Source: a virus
Virus record (IMG/VR): IMGVR_UViG_3300048128_000091
Coordinates: 1-30,554 of that record
Direction: 5' to 3' (one strand)
Length of the DNA stretch: 30,554 nt
Shown here: positions 14,148 to 22,617 of the stretch, in pieces
Layout: every line of letters starts with the position of its first letter
Numbering within the stretch: position 1 is the stretch's first letter
Made by a program: the position numbers and the translations under genes
Notes under the pieces: generated by a model
Databases searched by the model: none
Seen by the model: the letters and a program-made list of their open reading frames with translations, nothing else
What the model was told of the DNA's origin: nothing

Positions 14148-16517
14148 ATGGCTCAAAATCTAGTAGAATACATTCTCGATATAAAGACAAAGGCAGCAGA
14201 GCAAGGTCTTGATAATGTTGTCGATGCACTTGAAGAAGTTGAGAAGGAACTGAAGAAGACACAAAGAGAAAGCACCAAAACAGAATCCTCCTTTGATAAG
14301 TTGAAAAAAGCAGGTGTTGCCGTTGGAAAGGTTACGGCCGTTATGGCTGCCGTGGGTGTTGCTGTTTTGGCAGCAGGAAAAGCCGCTTTTGAAGCCTCTA
14401 AGAAGGTTACTGATCTAGTCAACGAGTTGAATGATTTATCTGTTAGAAGTGGTGTTTCAGCAAAAACAATACAAGGATTAAGACAAGCTCTTTTATCTAG
14501 TGGACAATCTGCTGAAAGTCTTACAGAGATTCTAGGAGCCATATCAGGTCAATTTGCACAACTAGGAGCAGAAGGATCAGCAGTAGAAAAGAAATTCGAA
14601 TCTTTTGGAATCGCAATACGAGATACTAATGGTGATTTAAGATCCAACAATGATATTCTTCTGGATTCTATAAGATTATTACAAGGTATCTCTGACACTT
14701 CAGAACGATCTAGAGCATCTGTTGCTTTATTTGGTGAAGCAGGAGCAAAGTTAAATCAAGCACTTGCAGCGGGTGACTTTGAAAGGTTCCTATCATTTAC
14801 AGAGAAGTTTGGAATAGATACAGGGCCTGAAGCATCTAGAGCAGCAGCGCATTTTCAGGTAGTGTTATCAGGGCTTTCAACAGTTCTAGATGGAACACTA
14901 CAGAAGTTTGTAACTGCTACAGATGGACAGAATAGATTCATACAAGGCATGATCAAACTTGGAGGAGTTGTAGCATTCACAGGATCACTTATTGAATCTT
15001 TTGGTGATGAGGTCCAGTTACTCACAGACTATTTTTTAATATTTTTAAAAACTGCTGTTAGGCAAACTATCGCAGTAATGTTGGGTCCTTTTGCAAGTTC
15101 TATAGATGCAATTTTTCAAGCAATGAGTTTTCTAGGCATTGAAATAATCAATGTTGAGAATGCTTTGAAGGGCTTAACAGGTGCTACTATTACTCAGATA
15201 GATCCTACAAATAGATTATCAAATGCAATAGACAAAGCAAAGAAGGACATGGAAGAGTATGAAAGCACAATGCAAACTCTTAATACTTCCTTTGATGGAT
15301 TTGCTACTGGTGCATCACAAGCATCTGCTGAAATGGATAATCTAGGAAAAAGCACAGAGGAAACAACAGAAAAGATTAGAACTCTCACTGATATTGTCAA
15401 TGATTTATTGGGACGGTTTATTAAGTTTGATGTTGCTAGAATACTACAAGATATCCAAACAGTAGGAATAGAAGCAGAATTTGCATTTTTTAAGCTTCGT
15501 CAAACTATCGCACAACTAGAGGGCGCACTTGATCCGGTTCTTACTGAATTTGCAGATGGAACAGGAGAATTGTTAATTCCTGATGAGAAGTTCTTCAGAA
15601 AAATTACAAGGTTGATGAAAATAGCACTGGGAAAGGTTGTCTTAAAAGTAGATGATTTATTTGCTACAGGATTCTTCAGAGATTTGCGATCAAGATTTCA
15701 GAATGTTCTCAAAGGTGCTTCTGAAGGTGGTTTGTTAGGTGCATTCAAAGCATTAGGAACAGGAGGAAAAGTAGCTGCAATTATTGGAGGTCTATTTGCA
15801 GGAGCAATAAAGATCGCTGAAGGGCTAGGACAAAGAGCAAGATCAGCAGAAGAAATTAGAGAAATGCAAAGAAGGAGAAGAGAAGAAGGGAAAGCCGTTT
15901 CAATGAGCATTGCAGAGATACAACAAAGAGATATAGAAAAGAGCATTGAAGAAGATATCAGAGCAAGGGCAAAGGCCATAGAAATTGGTTTGCGTGCATT
16001 GCCTAAAATACTTTTTGAGGTTCTACCTCCTCTCTTCGTTGAGTTTGCTGATCGTGTTGTATTTGGATTCTTCAAAAGTATCGCTGAATTTGTTGGTATT
16101 CTCAAAGACTTTTTCAGATCCATCTTCACAAGAGAAGGAAGACAGGAAAGAAAAGAAGCGAGAGACAGAAGGCAAGAAGCAAGAGGTGAAGAGTTCAGAA
16201 GAAGACTAGAGCAATTAGTTGGTATTGCAGGATTTAGATCGGGCGGTCGTTATATTCCATCAGCGAGAGGCGGCATCAAGTTTACAGGTTCAGATGAAGG
16301 TCTTGCTATGTTGCACAGAGGGGAGTTTGTTGTGCCTGAAACGGGTCAAATGCCTCAAGCAGTTCAGAGAACTATGGGCATGGGGCAAGGTGGCATGACT
16401 ATCAATATAAATGCAGCTGTAGTAGAATCTAATGCCGTTGATGAATTAGTTAGACAAATAGAGAGAAGGTTTCAAACATTCGGATCTTCTACTTCTCCCT
16501 TATTTGGAGGTCGATGA
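14148..16517 (+). CDS. Tape measure protein
   Basis: 789 residues, second longest structural gene, with AAAGAGG upstream. It starts with a coiled coil (A-A-E-Q-G-L-D-N-V-V-D-A-L-E-E-V-E-K-E-L), followed by a hydrophobic stretch (about 58-80, V-M-A-A-V-G-V-A-V-L-A-A-G) and the common D-L-S-V-R-S-G-V-S-A-K-T-I-Q-G-L-R-Q-A region. Hydrophobic segments recur near 280-310 and 545-560. The end (F-R-S-G-G, L-H-R-G-E-F-V-V-P-E, M-T-I-N-I-N-A) is typical of tape measures. It sets tail length: at about 0.15 nm per residue, the tail would be near 120 nm. Confidence 0.92.
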   Translation: MAQNLVEYILDIKTKAAEQGLDNVVDALEEVEKELKKTQRESTKTESSFDKLKKAGVAVGKVTAVMAAVGVAVLAAGKAAFEASKKVTDLVNELNDLSVRSGVSAKTIQGLRQALLSSGQSAESLTEILGAISGQFAQLGAEGSAVEKKFESFGIAIRDTNGDLRSNNDILLDSIRLLQGISDTSERSRASVALFGEAGAKLNQALAAGDFERFLSFTEKFGIDTGPEASRAAAHFQVVLSGLSTVLDGTLQKFVTATDGQNRFIQGMIKLGGVVAFTGSLIESFGDEVQLLTDYFLIFLKTAVRQTIAVMLGPFASSIDAIFQAMSFLGIEIINVENALKGLTGATITQIDPTNRLSNAIDKAKKDMEEYESTMQTLNTSFDGFATGASQASAEMDNLGKSTEETTEKIRTLTDIVNDLLGRFIKFDVARILQDIQTVGIEAEFAFFKLRQTIAQLEGALDPVLTEFADGTGELLIPDEKFFRKITRLMKIALGKVVLKVDDLFATGFFRDLRSRFQNVLKGASEGGLLGAFKALGTGGKVAAIIGGLFAGAIKIAEGLGQRARSAEEIREMQRRRREEGKAVSMSIAEIQQRDIEKSIEEDIRARAKAIEIGLRALPKILFEVLPPLFVEFADRVVFGFFKSIAEFVGILKDFFRSIFTREGRQERKEARDRRQEARGEEFRRRLEQLVGIAGFRSGGRYIPSARGGIKFTGSDEGLAMLHRGEFVVPETGQMPQAVQRTMGMGQGGMTININAAVVESNAVDELVRQIERRFQTFGSSTSPLFGGR

Positions 16518-16518
16518 T

Positions 16519-17364
16519 ATGGGCAATGCAAAGTTTTATTATTTTCCTATTCCTGATGCCAGGCAACTTGTAACGATTGATCTAGGTGAGAAGTTAGGAG
16601 AGTTATTTTCAGAGTTTCAATATGATGTAACAGAGAGTATTTCTAGAGGTGGAAGAAGATATCTATCTCATGGATTGCAAAGGGAGTTTGTAACCATTCA
16701 AAGAGATAGAATGCTATTAGGTGAAGATCTTGCAATGAAGTTAGAATCTATGCAGAACCATCTAGATCGAGGAGGTTATGTTTCATTTTGTGCAGATAGT
16801 GACAAGGCTTATATACATCCTTTTCTGAATACTCCTCAACAAGGATCTCTATCTCAGTTGTTAGGATCTAACCCTTTCAAAGATGTAACAGGTGCAAATC
16901 TACCAACGGCAGGAGATTATATAACGATACAAACAAATTCTCCTACATCAATCATAGAGAAGAAGAAGATTAACTCAGTAGATGGTTCTTTTTCCTCTTC
17001 AACAGGTGGATCTATTAACGTAGAGCCTAGAATGACATATACATATCCAGAGAGAGCATTCGCAAGATATTATCGTTTTTGGCCTACATTACGAAGATCA
17101 GCCTCTGACATAGGACAGAACATCATAACAAATGAAGGCGGTCGTTTATTCTCTCTTAATGTACGATTATATCTAGATACTCATACATTATTTAACTTTC
17201 ATTCTGGTTTTGATGGTATTGATCGATCTCCTAACTTCAAACCTTCAGATGTTCCTGCTGCTTCAGGCGGTACAAATCCATTTTCAACTATTGGAGGGGT
17301 TGAGGAGTTTGGACCGGAATATATGCAACGTCAAAGAATACAACAATTTAAGGATATAGGTTAA
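16519..17364 (+). CDS. Distal tail / minor tail protein
   Basis: 281 residues. The ATG at 16519 lies 8 bases after GGAGG and just behind the tape measure stop; a TTG at 16504 falls in the Shine-Dalgarno region. The protein is beta-rich with aromatic motifs (K-F-Y-Y-F-P-I-P-D, A-R-Y-Y-R-F-W-P-T-L-R) and an early D-L-G-E-K-L-G-E-L. Genes directly after the tape measure usually encode the distal tail (Dit-like) hub ring or gpM/L-like proteins. The assignment is by position. I do not see a diagnostic domain. Confidence 0.6.
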   Translation: MGNAKFYYFPIPDARQLVTIDLGEKLGELFSEFQYDVTESISRGGRRYLSHGLQREFVTIQRDRMLLGEDLAMKLESMQNHLDRGGYVSFCADSDKAYIHPFLNTPQQGSLSQLLGSNPFKDVTGANLPTAGDYITIQTNSPTSIIEKKKINSVDGSFSSSTGGSINVEPRMTYTYPERAFARYYRFWPTLRRSASDIGQNIITNEGGRLFSLNVRLYLDTHTLFNFHSGFDGIDRSPNFKPSDVPAASGGTNPFSTIGGVEEFGPEYMQRQRIQQFKDIG

Positions 17365-19814
17365 TGAGTTGGGATCTTGAATTTGTCGGTTCTCTCAATC
17401 GATCTTCCTTATATGTAAGATATAGATTAGAGTTTGTTGGAGTTCTTAATGCTCTAGGAGAGCCCTTTTCTATAGAGGATGATCAAGGGGCTGTTCAGAT
17501 TGCAAGGGGTTCTGTAAGGATAACAGGATCGAGGGTAATTCCTCAAAGATGGAGTGTTTCATTTGGTGGTTTCTCTCTTCAGTTATCAGGAGATATTAGA
17601 TCAATACTTCCAAAGATGAGAAGAGGACAGATTGCGGTTCTTCAATGTTCAATCAATAGGCAAGGATTCAGAAACTTAGCAATAGGATCATTAGATACGA
17701 TTTCAGGCCAAAGAGGTCTATTCTCGTTGGGTTTTAAGGATCTTCTATCTGCTTTGCAAACCTCACTAGATACCAGAGCAGGAACTGTTTTCAGTGAATC
17801 AGATCCTCCTCATTTCTCTCTATTCTATGAAGTAGGACAAACAACTACAACTACAGCTACTTTTGGAACTGGTGATACTACATTGAATCTTACAGATGCA
17901 TCTTTTTTCAAGAGGCAAACAGGTGAGAAGGGAATAGCAAGAATTACAAATACATCCGTAGACTTCTATGTATTTTGGGAAGGTTCAACAAGTACAACAT
18001 TAACAACAGTATCAACAGCAACATATAACAATAAGACTAGAGTTTCAGCACCTTCAGGATCTACTGTTCGTTATTGTGCATGGCTACAGGGAGAGCCTTA
18101 TGAAATACTCGCAAGTATTTTAACGAGTACAGGAACAGGAAACAATGGAGAGTTTGATACGTATCCTGTTGAATGGTCTATAGGTGGAAAGATAGATAAA
18201 CAGATTTTTGATGTATCAGATGCAAGGAGAGCAAGCAAAGAGATAACAAGATCTACAGGTGCTGATTATGATATAGGCTTTGCAGTGGAATCTCCTCTAA
18301 CAAATGGATTCAGATCTATTGTAGATATCTTTTTGACAGTGGGTATTTTTCCAGTTTACAGACAGGATTCGATATCTATAAGAGCCTGTACAGATCCAGA
18401 AGGAATAGAGACACGAAAAACACCGGATCTAAGAGCAGAGATATCAGATTATGATATTATTGATGTATTACAACATGACTTCTTTTCACCTGATATAGCA
18501 AACATCTATAGAACAACATACATTAAATATAACTTTGTGAATGTGTACTATTCAGGAGGTGTTTATAATGGATCGAGGGTTGATTCCCTTCCTGCTCTTT
18601 CAGAGATAGAACGTGATTTTAGTTTGTACTATCTAGGAGATCCTGACAATAGACAATCACAAGCACTTCAAGATTTAAGGCGTTTACGAGTTTGGGATCT
18701 ATACATATCTGAAAGATTGTCTGTGAAACTTCCTTTGAGGTTTGCAACACTTGTAGCTGGTGATATTGTAACTTTCAGATCTAACTATGTTGAGCATTTA
18801 TATGATACAGTAGATCCTATTTACAAAGGTAGATATTGCATGGTGTTGGGTTGTGATTACTCAATAGATGCTCAAGAGTGTACGGTTACATTAGGAATTC
18901 CATCCCCCAAAATGCAAAGAACAGAAGACACAGAAGACTCTGATGGTGCTTATAGCGGTTGGTTACCTAGTGATGATCATAATAATACAGATTGTTTTAT
19001 TTGGTTATCTAGTGATGTTGACATGAATGAATCAGGAGGAGATGTAACAACATGGATAGATAGACAGAACTCCTTCTCATTCTCAAATCAAGCAGGGAAT
19101 AATAACAACTACAATACAGGAGCAGGATCTCCTTCTAAGTCTGTAACTGTATCAGGTTTCAACTTTGCTAGATTTGCAAATGGTGATCATGAATTCCTCG
19201 CTACAGATTATAATTCAAAGATGGATCTATCAGGCACAAATGGAGTTTGTATTGCTATGTTAGTACGTGCATTTGCTGATCCTATTGGTGATGTTGATTT
19301 CAATGGTGCGAACTACTACAAGGCTCCTCTGGTGAACTGTGGGAGGTCTTACCAGTTACATTTCTTAGATTCTTTTTCAGGCTCAACCTATACAAATGCG
19401 ATCGGTTACGATAACAATAGCAATACATTCTCAGATGACAATCTTATAGCACCTCCTGATACAAATTGGAAGATCGTTATATATAATGCTTCTGATGTTG
19501 GAGGCTATACTGGTGAGGTAGGATTATATGTCAATGGTACATTAGAGAATACTTCAGATTATCCTCCTACAAATACAGACATATCTCTGTCTCCTGACTT
19601 CAGAATAGGTCGAGATCCAGATATCAACTATGCAAATCAAACTCAACAATTCGATTATGCTTTTGGCTCTTTTGATCTTGCTGAGTTAGTTGTATTTTCA
19701 ATACCTCTTCACGATGCAGAAAGAGAGAAGGTTGAGGGATATATTGCTCATAAGTTTAAACTCACTGCTCTTCTTCCTGCTTCTCATCCATATAAGAACA
19801 CTGTACCAACATAA
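17364..19814 (+). CDS. Tail hub protein with C-terminal LamG/concanavalin-like lectin domain
   Basis: 816 residues, start overlapping the previous stop (TAATG). Residues 1 to about 530 look like a tail-associated hub: beta-rich, with repeated F-V-G-x-L-N-x near the start and later a V-x-L-G-I-P-S-P strand that commonly ends such hubs. Residues about 540-816 form a LamG/concanavalin-type domain: W-L-S-S-D-V, W-I-D-R-Q-N-S-F, V-G-L-Y-V-N-G-T-L, F-D-L-A-E-L-V-V-F, ending in E-R-E-K-V-E-G-Y-I-A-H-K-F with A-S-H-P-Y-K. That last signature is frequent in lectin-type domains of aquatic bacteria and phages. The domain probably binds a host surface glycan. Confidence 0.75.
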   Translation: MSWDLEFVGSLNRSSLYVRYRLEFVGVLNALGEPFSIEDDQGAVQIARGSVRITGSRVIPQRWSVSFGGFSLQLSGDIRSILPKMRRGQIAVLQCSINRQGFRNLAIGSLDTISGQRGLFSLGFKDLLSALQTSLDTRAGTVFSESDPPHFSLFYEVGQTTTTTATFGTGDTTLNLTDASFFKRQTGEKGIARITNTSVDFYVFWEGSTSTTLTTVSTATYNNKTRVSAPSGSTVRYCAWLQGEPYEILASILTSTGTGNNGEFDTYPVEWSIGGKIDKQIFDVSDARRASKEITRSTGADYDIGFAVESPLTNGFRSIVDIFLTVGIFPVYRQDSISIRACTDPEGIETRKTPDLRAEISDYDIIDVLQHDFFSPDIANIYRTTYIKYNFVNVYYSGGVYNGSRVDSLPALSEIERDFSLYYLGDPDNRQSQALQDLRRLRVWDLYISERLSVKLPLRFATLVAGDIVTFRSNYVEHLYDTVDPIYKGRYCMVLGCDYSIDAQECTVTLGIPSPKMQRTEDTEDSDGAYSGWLPSDDHNNTDCFIWLSSDVDMNESGGDVTTWIDRQNSFSFSNQAGNNNNYNTGAGSPSKSVTVSGFNFARFANGDHEFLATDYNSKMDLSGTNGVCIAMLVRAFADPIGDVDFNGANYYKAPLVNCGRSYQLHFLDSFSGSTYTNAIGYDNNSNTFSDDNLIAPPDTNWKIVIYNASDVGGYTGEVGLYVNGTLENTSDYPPTNTDISLSPDFRIGRDPDINYANQTQQFDYAFGSFDLAELVVFSIPLHDAEREKVEGYIAHKFKLTALLPASHPYKNTVPT

Positions 19815-19825
19815 AGGAGAATATA

Positions 19826-19996
19826 ATGAAAGAATTTATTTGGTGTCGAAAACTATTAGAAAATAATGAATATTACTATGTATACGTTACAAAGGAGTTT
19901 GCTTATGCTCTTTGTATCAAACAAGGCTATGAGATCAATATAGATGCTTCAGAGGTTCCTGAAAACATAAGAAAAGAATATGGCAAACCATACTAA
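19826..19996 (+). CDS. Small protein of unknown function (56 residues)
   Basis: Starts behind a strong AAAGGAG eight bases upstream, 11 bases after the hub gene, and ends at TAA 19994. The sequence begins M-K-E-F-I-W-C-R-K-L and continues with many Tyr residues (E-Y-Y-Y-V-Y-V-T) and A-L-C-I-K-Q-G-Y-E-I-N-I-D. No membrane segment and no family recognised. The good ribosome binding site and close spacing in the operon argue that it is real. Confidence 0.7.
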   Translation: MKEFIWCRKLLENNEYYYVYVTKEFAYALCIKQGYEINIDASEVPENIRKEYGKPY

Positions 19997-20013
19997 CAGA
20001 AATAGGTTCTTAA

Positions 20014-20598
20014 ATGATTAGATACTCAATAGATAATCCTCCTGTAATTGATAGATGTATTGATCTAGGGTTTGCATGGTTCAAAGGCAAGTACGATCTT
20101 AATATTATCGCTTGTAGGAATATGTTAGAAAGACCTGATACTTTTCAAGATACTATTCATGTTGTATATTGGGATCAGAAGTGGATAGAATATGTCTTCC
20201 CTTGTACAACTCACGCAGGTCAACACTATCTTTTGAATCCATCGAGATCTTTAGGTGTTGCAATACTCAAACATGATCATCAATATAGATCTTCTTTTAA
20301 GATTGGGATGCGTTCTAGTGGGTATGAATGCCTTGTTCCCTGCAAAGATATTCCTGTTTGGAGAGATGGAGATCGTGATGAGGTTATAGATTATGGAGGA
20401 GCAGATCACGATTCAGCAGGAATACAAATTCATAGAGCAAACTCTTCTAACACTTCTCTAAGAATAGGAAGATATTCAGCGGGTTGTGTGGTACTACAGA
20501 CAGGATTTAATGATTTTATGGATCTATGTCACAAGCAAGTTCAAAGCAGAAAAGGATCAACATTTACACTAACAATATTAAAAGGAATGCACTTATGA
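20014..20598 (+). CDS. Putative lysis enzyme with YkuD (L,D-transpeptidase)-like catalytic signature
   Basis: 194 residues. Near the C-terminus, H140 is followed after 14 residues by S155-A-G-C158, matching the H-x14-17-S-x-G-C pattern of YkuD-type L,D-transpeptidases, where Cys is the nucleophile. Upstream are P-C-T-T-H-A-G-Q-H-Y-L-L-N-P and a D-x-D-R-D region. It resembles phage proteins I recall in lysis regions of unrelated phages. Position after the tail genes and before two holin-like membrane proteins fits an endolysin that cleaves cross-links in host peptidoglycan. There is no signal peptide. Substrate and reaction direction are inferred. The stop overlaps the next start (ATGA). Confidence 0.6.
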   Translation: MIRYSIDNPPVIDRCIDLGFAWFKGKYDLNIIACRNMLERPDTFQDTIHVVYWDQKWIEYVFPCTTHAGQHYLLNPSRSLGVAILKHDHQYRSSFKIGMRSSGYECLVPCKDIPVWRDGDRDEVIDYGGADHDSAGIQIHRANSSNTSLRIGRYSAGCVVLQTGFNDFMDLCHKQVQSRKGSTFTLTILKGMHL

Positions 20599-20987
20599 AA
20601 ATACCTTATGCAACACTTACAAAAGTCTTGATGGATCAAATCTATAATACATACATTCAAATTAGAGCTGCACAGGATTCTGATTCTGATGGAGGAAAAA
20701 AAGTAACCAGAAAAGAAATCTGGGATCTTGTATCAAACTTCATTCTTGTAACAGGGATGAAAATGGAAGAACTCATATCTTTAAACAATGGAATGAAGTA
20801 TAACGTGCGTTTTCGGTGGAAAGTCATACAAGTTATTGTAAAAAGTCTTAATAATTTACCAGAAGCATTTGAAGAAGCAAAAGCCGATGATCAGAGAATA
20901 GATAAGCAAGAAGCAATAGAGATAATAGGTCAAATATTGAAAAAATCAATTCCTGAGATTCTTAATCTAGCAGAGGATGAATTATAA
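20595..20987 (+). CDS. Small helical protein with EF-hand-like calcium loop
   Basis: 130 residues from the ATG at 20595, which overlaps the preceding stop and follows AAAAGGA; upstream ATGs in the frame lie inside the lysis gene. Residues 28-33 (D-S-D-S-D-G) followed by G-K-K-V-T-R-K-E look like an EF-hand loop with two extra residues. A second, degenerate loop-like stretch is at D-D-Q-R-I-D-K-Q-E-A-I-E-I. The rest is helical. A link to lysis control is suggested only by its neighbours; calcium binding is unproven. Confidence 0.6.
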   Translation: MKIPYATLTKVLMDQIYNTYIQIRAAQDSDSDGGKKVTRKEIWDLVSNFILVTGMKMEELISLNNGMKYNVRFRWKVIQVIVKSLNNLPEAFEEAKADDQRIDKQEAIEIIGQILKKSIPEILNLAEDEL

Positions 20988-20994
20988 TAGAGGC

Positions 20995-21222
20995 ATGGAT
21001 ATCTCAACTCTTATCAATGCCGTTACAGGTCAGTTTGGTGCTTTAGTGCTTGCTTGTGTTGTTTTGTATAACTTTATGCAACAACAGAAACAACACATGG
21101 AGAGGCTATATAAGGATAACAAAGAAGATAGAGAACTCTACAGAACTACTCTAACAAATCTCTCACAGAAGATCGATAGAATAGGAGAGGATGTAGCAGA
21201 GATCAAAAAGGAGTTGCGATGA
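20995..21222 (+). CDS. Holin-like small membrane protein (first)
   Basis: 75 residues if started at the ATG 20995, or 81 from the ATG at 20977; neither has an ideal Shine-Dalgarno spacing, so the start is open. One hydrophobic segment (about 12-28, F-G-A-L-V-L-A-C-V-V-L-Y-N-F) is followed by a long charged helix (residues 30-75, coiled-coil type). This layout is that of small holin-like or BhlA/XhlA-type proteins with the tail in the cytoplasm. The neighbouring putative endolysin supports a lysis role. The stop overlaps the next start (ATGA type). Confidence 0.6.
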   Translation: MDISTLINAVTGQFGALVLACVVLYNFMQQQKQHMERLYKDNKEDRELYRTTLTNLSQKIDRIGEDVAEIKKELR

Positions 21223-21479
21223 TGGAGATGATATATGATATTCTTCTTAATGCGGGCCCTATTGGATTGCTTGCTTTATATGCAATATATTCCAATTCTC
21301 AAAGTGAAAAAAGGATTGAAATCTTACTGGAGAAGAAGGAAGAAAAAGAGGAACAGATCAGAGAAAGATGGATCGGAGTTGTTGAAAAAGTACAGAAGGA
21401 AAGAGATGAACTAGAGAAGGATATATCTAGACGATTAGAACATATTGAAAAGATTCTGGAGAAGAAGCATGAAAAATGA
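21219..21479 (+). CDS. Holin-like small membrane protein (second)
   Basis: 86 residues, with AAGGAG before ATGATG and start overlapping the previous stop. A single hydrophobic segment (about residues 5-24, I-L-L-N-A-G-P-I-G-L-L-A-L-Y-A-I) is followed by a strongly charged coiled coil to the end. It has the same plan as the preceding gene without clear sequence identity, so the two may form a holin and antiholin or a holin pair. Spanin function is less likely, because there is no lipobox. Confidence 0.6.
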   Translation: MMEMIYDILLNAGPIGLLALYAIYSNSQSEKRIEILLEKKEEKEEQIRERWIGVVEKVQKERDELEKDISRRLEHIEKILEKKHEK

Positions 21480-21741
21480 AAAAGAAAACCGTGCATGTGC
21501 TTTAGAACTGAACAATGTAATCTATGAACTTCAGGCAAAGGGCCATTCTGATAATGCAATAGCAAACGGAGTTCTATTTGCTTTGAGCATTCATATTATC
21601 AATTCTAGATTCTCTGTAAATGAAATTATCGAACAACTAACCAAACTTTTCCACAACATAAAAGCAGAACTGGGAAAACTAGAAGACGATGATCAAATCA
21701 ATATACAACAAACAAAGCCTATAAATGAACAATGGGATTAG
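21469..21741 (+). CDS. Small helical protein of unknown function (end of lysis operon)
   Basis: 90 residues from ATG 21469, seven bases after GGAG and overlapping the preceding gene by 11 bases. It is helical (E-L-N-N-V-I-Y-E-L-Q-A-K-G-H-S-D-N-A-I-A-N-G-V-L-F-A-L) with an acidic end. There is no clear membrane segment and no family recognised. It is the last gene before the terminator at 21812. Confidence 0.65.
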   Translation: MKNEKENRACALELNNVIYELQAKGHSDNAIANGVLFALSIHIINSRFSVNEIIEQLTKLFHNIKAELGKLEDDDQINIQQTKPINEQWD

Positions 21742-21811
21742 AAGTAGATCGCTTCTTTAAATAAAGATCAACGATTGCTCCTAAAAAAAACTTCTCCTGC
21801 TTTTGGTTTTT

Positions 21812-21837
21812 CCTCCTTCTCCTTTGGGAGGTTTTTT
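21812..21837 (+). terminator. Rho-independent terminator after the lysis genes
   Basis: CCTCC (21812-21816) pairs with GGAGG (21827-21831) around a 10-nt loop, followed directly by six T. The stem is short but GC-rich and the T run is well placed. It separates the lysis cluster from the next transcription unit. Confidence 0.65.
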
Positions 21838-21854
21838 CTTTTTGTTGCTTGCTT

Positions 21855-21883
21855 TTGTAGTTTACAATATATTGTACTATAAT
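21855..21883 (+). promoter_or_regulatory. Sigma70-type promoter with a perfect palindrome in the spacer
   Basis: TTGTAG (21855-21860), a 17-base spacer and a perfect TATAAT (21878-21883). The spacer contains the 14-bp perfect palindrome TACAATATATTGTA (21863-21876), a possible binding site for a regulator. It lies just after a terminator and 22 bases before the tail tip gene at 21906, so it likely drives 21906-23973. Confidence 0.7.
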
Positions 21884-21905
21884 ATCAAAAAGCAGGAAAA
21901 GAGAT

Positions 21906-22316
21906 ATGGGAATGAGTGACGCGAGATCCACAGGATCGGTTTCTGGTATAGGCACAACATACGATCTAACAAAGAAGATAGAGATTGATCTAGGATATAC
22001 TCCTAGAACTGCTCGTTTTGTTGCTCACGTTTCACTTGTTAATATACAGTGTTCTTCTTTGGCTCCTGCTGATAAGCCTGAAGAGATAACTATCAGAATA
22101 TCAGAGGATGAAGAAGGCGATCAGATGGTTCTCACAGATACAGTTTCAACCCTTGACCATGGTCTTACAACTGAAACAAAGGCAACGGCAATCTATAGAA
22201 TAGATGGAATTATATCTTTAGATCGTGCTGATACGGTTTATTTGCACGTCAAAACAGACAAAGGGACACTAACAGTAGATCAGGCCGTAATCACTTACAA
22301 CGATGGTAAGAGATAG
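21906..22316 (+). CDS. Beta-rich virion protein, probably tail tip or fibre attachment
   Basis: 136 residues behind AGGA. It opens with a Gly/Ser-rich stretch (S-T-G-S-V-S-G-I-G-T) and continues as beta strands (I-E-I-D-L-G-Y-T-P-R-T-A-R-F-V-A-H-V, D-T-V-Y-L-H-V-K-T-D-K-G-T-L-T). I recognise no named family. It is first in a three-gene unit ending with a tail fibre, which suggests a host-binding or baseplate part. Confidence 0.55.
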   Translation: MGMSDARSTGSVSGIGTTYDLTKKIEIDLGYTPRTARFVAHVSLVNIQCSSLAPADKPEEITIRISEDEEGDQMVLTDTVSTLDHGLTTETKATAIYRIDGIISLDRADTVYLHVKTDKGTLTVDQAVITYNDGKR

Positions 22317-22318
22317 AT

Positions 22319-22576
22319 ATGAGTATAGCAAACGCATTCAATAGAAGAGGAGGAACAGGGCCCGATTCATCAGGCTCCTTTGATGGTACGATCAAAGAGG
22401 TATCATTCACAAATCAAACCTCTCTTAATATCTCTCACAATTTTGAAAATTATCCTACAGTTATCATTCTAGATACTTCCGGAAATCTCGTACATGCACA
22501 AGTTCAACATACATCTAGAAGCAATATATTGATAAATTTTTCCTCTTCTCTTTCAGGAACTGTAATTATTAGATAA
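22319..22576 (+). CDS. Small tail protein with the same C-terminal domain as the next tail fibre
   Basis: 85 residues; start two bases after the preceding stop with a weak Shine-Dalgarno site. A flexible Gly/Ser N-terminus (R-R-G-G-T-G-P-D-S-S-G-S) leads into a beta domain with L-N-I-S-H-N-F, D-T-S-G-N-L-V-H-A-Q-V and L-S-G-T-V-I-I at the end. The last 60 residues match the C-terminus of the fibre at 22618 (D-S-S-D-N-L-V-H-A-E-V, L-T-G-V-T-V-V). A small receptor-binding or trimer-forming tip domain is likely. Confidence 0.65.
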   Translation: MSIANAFNRRGGTGPDSSGSFDGTIKEVSFTNQTSLNISHNFENYPTVIILDTSGNLVHAQVQHTSRSNILINFSSSLSGTVIIR

Positions 22577-22617
22577 TATAGTAGTGACTTTTCAACCCTA
22601 ACAAAAGGATAAATACT

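Noticed and set aside
21719-21955. Reverse open frame across 21.7-21.9 kb
   Set aside because: Runs through the terminator and promoter region; product is Lys/Arg rich from the T-rich terminator.
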